A stretch of DNA of 27,386 nucleotides from Porphyrobacter sp. UBA7686 (GTDB lineage: Bacteria; Pseudomonadota; Alphaproteobacteria; Sphingomonadales; Sphingomonadaceae). The stretch lies in assembly GCA_002482865.1 (NCBI GenBank), contig DLGU01000169.1, positions 1-27,386 on the forward strand, in the 5' to 3' direction. Positions 26,499 to 27,386 of the stretch are shown piece by piece. Both the position numbers and the translations under genes were made by a program. The first letter of the stretch is position 1, and every line of letters begins with the position of its first letter. The notes beneath the pieces are model-generated. The model worked only from the letters and a program-made list of their open reading frames with translations, did no database searches and was not told where the DNA came from.

Positions 26499-26851
26499 TA
26501 CACGCGCTCCTTCTTCGCAATACCGAGCGGGACGCCCGTGCCGTGGTCCTCAGTCCGCACTTCGCGCAGCGCTTCGATTTCCTGGGCGAGCGTGTAGCCA
26601 CGGTCGGTGACAATCTTTTCCAGCACGACCAGCCGGTCCTGCATCGCTTCGACCTTGCCGTGCAGTTCGCGGTTTTCGGCCTTCAGCCGTTCCGTCTCGG
26701 CCCGCGATTCTGCGGTTTCTTTGCGTTCGGTCTTGCCGCCCCATTCGTCTTCGAGGGCATAGCCGTGCTTGGCGCGGATCCAGTTGTTGATCAGCCAGCC
26801 GCCGGTGCAGATCATCACGATGGCGACGATGAAGCTCGGATCATGCGGCAT
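26498..26851 (-). CDS. PspB-like small membrane protein, array member 2
   Basis: A 117-residue protein: helix at about 7-22, then RAKHGYALEDEWGGK (26-40), a long charged coil (ERLKAENRELHGKVEAMQDR, 54-73), LVVLEKIVTDRGY (74-86) and AQEIEALRE (89-97). The last residues GVPLGIAKKERV are nearly identical to the end of member 1. As in member 4 the start region reads GTGATG; GGAG is six bases before the ATG, which overlaps the upstream stop as TGATG. Confidence 0.8.
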   Translation of the reverse strand: MPHDPSFIVAIVMICTGGWLINNWIRAKHGYALEDEWGGKTERKETAESRAETERLKAENRELHGKVEAMQDRLVVLEKIVTDRGYTLAQEIEALREVRTEDHGTGVPLGIAKKERV

Positions 26852-27162
26852 CACACGCGCTCCTTCTTCTCGAGGCCGAGCGGCACGCCCGCGCCGCCCT
26901 CATCCACCCGGCGCTGGTCGCGCAGGGCTTCGATCTGGGTGGCGATATCGTAGCCACGATCGGTGACGATGCGTTCGAGCACCTGCACCCGGTCTTCCAG
27001 CCGCTGGATATGGGTCGCATATTGCGCAGCCTTCTCGGCGGTCTGTTCAGCGGTGGAGCCAATCTGCATCTCCGCCAGCTTCTGTTGATGCTTGGTCCAG
27101 ATGGCGACGATCGGGATCATCATCGCGATGATCGGGATCATCAAGGCAAGATAACCTTCCAT
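26851..27162 (-). CDS. PspB-like small membrane protein, array member 1
   Basis: A 103-residue protein: hydrophobic helix at about 4-22 (YLALMIPIIAMMIPIVAIW), a linker KHQQKLAEMQ and a coil with IQRLEDRVQVLERIVTDRG (52-70) and TQIEALRDQ (75-83), ending GVPLGLEKKERV. The short PIVAIWTKHQQK stretch is characteristic of small proteins of alphaproteobacterial psp operons, as far as I recall. It starts 31 bases after the pspC-like stop, with AAAAGGAT next to the ATG and GGGGGA further upstream. Confidence 0.8.
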   Translation of the reverse strand: MEGYLALMIPIIAMMIPIVAIWTKHQQKLAEMQIGSTAEQTAEKAAQYATHIQRLEDRVQVLERIVTDRGYDIATQIEALRDQRRVDEGGAGVPLGLEKKERV

Positions 27163-27193
27163 ATCCTTTTGTCCCCCTTGCGTGTGTTCGGGC

Positions 27194-27386
27194 TTAGCGC
27201 AGCCGCTCGATCTCGGCCGTCAGGCGCGGGTTGCTGCTGACATAGTGGGTTTCCACTGCGGCCAACCGCCGGTCGACGTCACGGAACGCAGCGCGGATTT
27301 CGCGGGCGGTGCGCTTCGGGCTCTGCCGGACGGACTGCCAGTACTTCTGCTCGCTTTCGTCGCGGTAGAGATGCGGCGGCTTCTTG
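27194..27386 (-). CDS. C-terminal end of a PspC-like protein (truncated by window)
   Basis: Only the last 63 residues lie in the window; the frame is open at the right edge. The sequence includes YWQSVRQSPKRTAREIRAAF, then RDVDRRLAAVETHYVSSNPR and a final LTAEIERLR. This FRDxDRRLxxxExxVxS tail followed by a short helix is typical of the cytoplasmic coil behind the PspC membrane domain in alphaproteobacteria. The membrane part itself is not visible, so the call depends on this tail and on the PspB-like genes that follow. Confidence 0.62.
   Translation of the reverse strand, partial: KKPPHLYRDESEQKYWQSVRQSPKRTAREIRAAFRDVDRRLAAVETHYVSSNPRLTAEIERLR

Overview
This 27.4 kb GC-rich window looks chromosomal and comes from an alphaproteobacterium, most likely a sphingomonad of the Erythrobacter/Porphyrobacter type. 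The assignment is an inference from gene content: a Weimberg-type xylose pathway, a DUF1476 F1-ATPase inhibitor next to BolA and a CGFS glutaredoxin, an adjoining beta-carotene ketolase and hydroxylase, and a psp-type envelope-stress operon. I saw no phage, insertion sequence, CRISPR, rRNA or tRNA.

Region 1 (1-15.6 kb) is a plant-polysaccharide and pentose utilisation island. It holds the tail of a xylonate dehydratase and a GH43 enzyme on the plus strand. A tightly packed minus-strand operon reads xylX, xylB, xylC, acetyl esterase, GH5 mannanase-like enzyme, aldose 1-epimerase. It is divergent from a GH43 beta-xylosidase. A second minus-strand operon encodes a GH3 beta-glucosidase, a GH5 endoglucanase and a secreted protein made of two tandem copies of one beta-rich domain. 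Three near-palindromic 14-bp sites of the form TGNTAGCGNTANCA sit at the xylX/GH43 promoter region and upstream of the GH3 gene, so one LacI-type repressor probably controls both blocks. The enzymes would release and deacetylate oligosaccharides outside the cytoplasm. XylB, XylC, XylD and XylX would then oxidise xylose towards 2-oxoglutarate semialdehyde; the last dehydrogenase is not in the window.

Region 2 (15.6-21.6 kb) is housekeeping: a NUDIX hydrolase, a gene-free stretch with a candidate structured small RNA and a bidirectional terminator, an operon of ATPase inhibitor zeta, BolA and Grx4, a quinone oxidoreductase, and leuC/leuD separated by a 58-residue membrane protein gene. A hotdog thioesterase faces away from leuC.

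Region 3 (21.7-25.1 kb) has two small membrane proteins, one of the GlsB/YeaQ stress family, a translationally coupled crtW-crtZ pair, another 58-residue membrane protein gene, a VOC protein, SufE, and a REP-like inverted repeat.

Region 4 (25.1-27.4 kb) is the most unusual part. After the 3' end of a pspC-like gene come six consecutive, overlapping genes for short proteins, each with one N-terminal membrane segment and a C-terminal coiled coil. Five share the core VxRIxTD followed by EIxALR, and the sixth has a shorter related coil. A seventh overlapping gene encodes a 58-residue two-helix protein. It reads as an expanded array of PspB-like adaptors made as one translationally coupled set.
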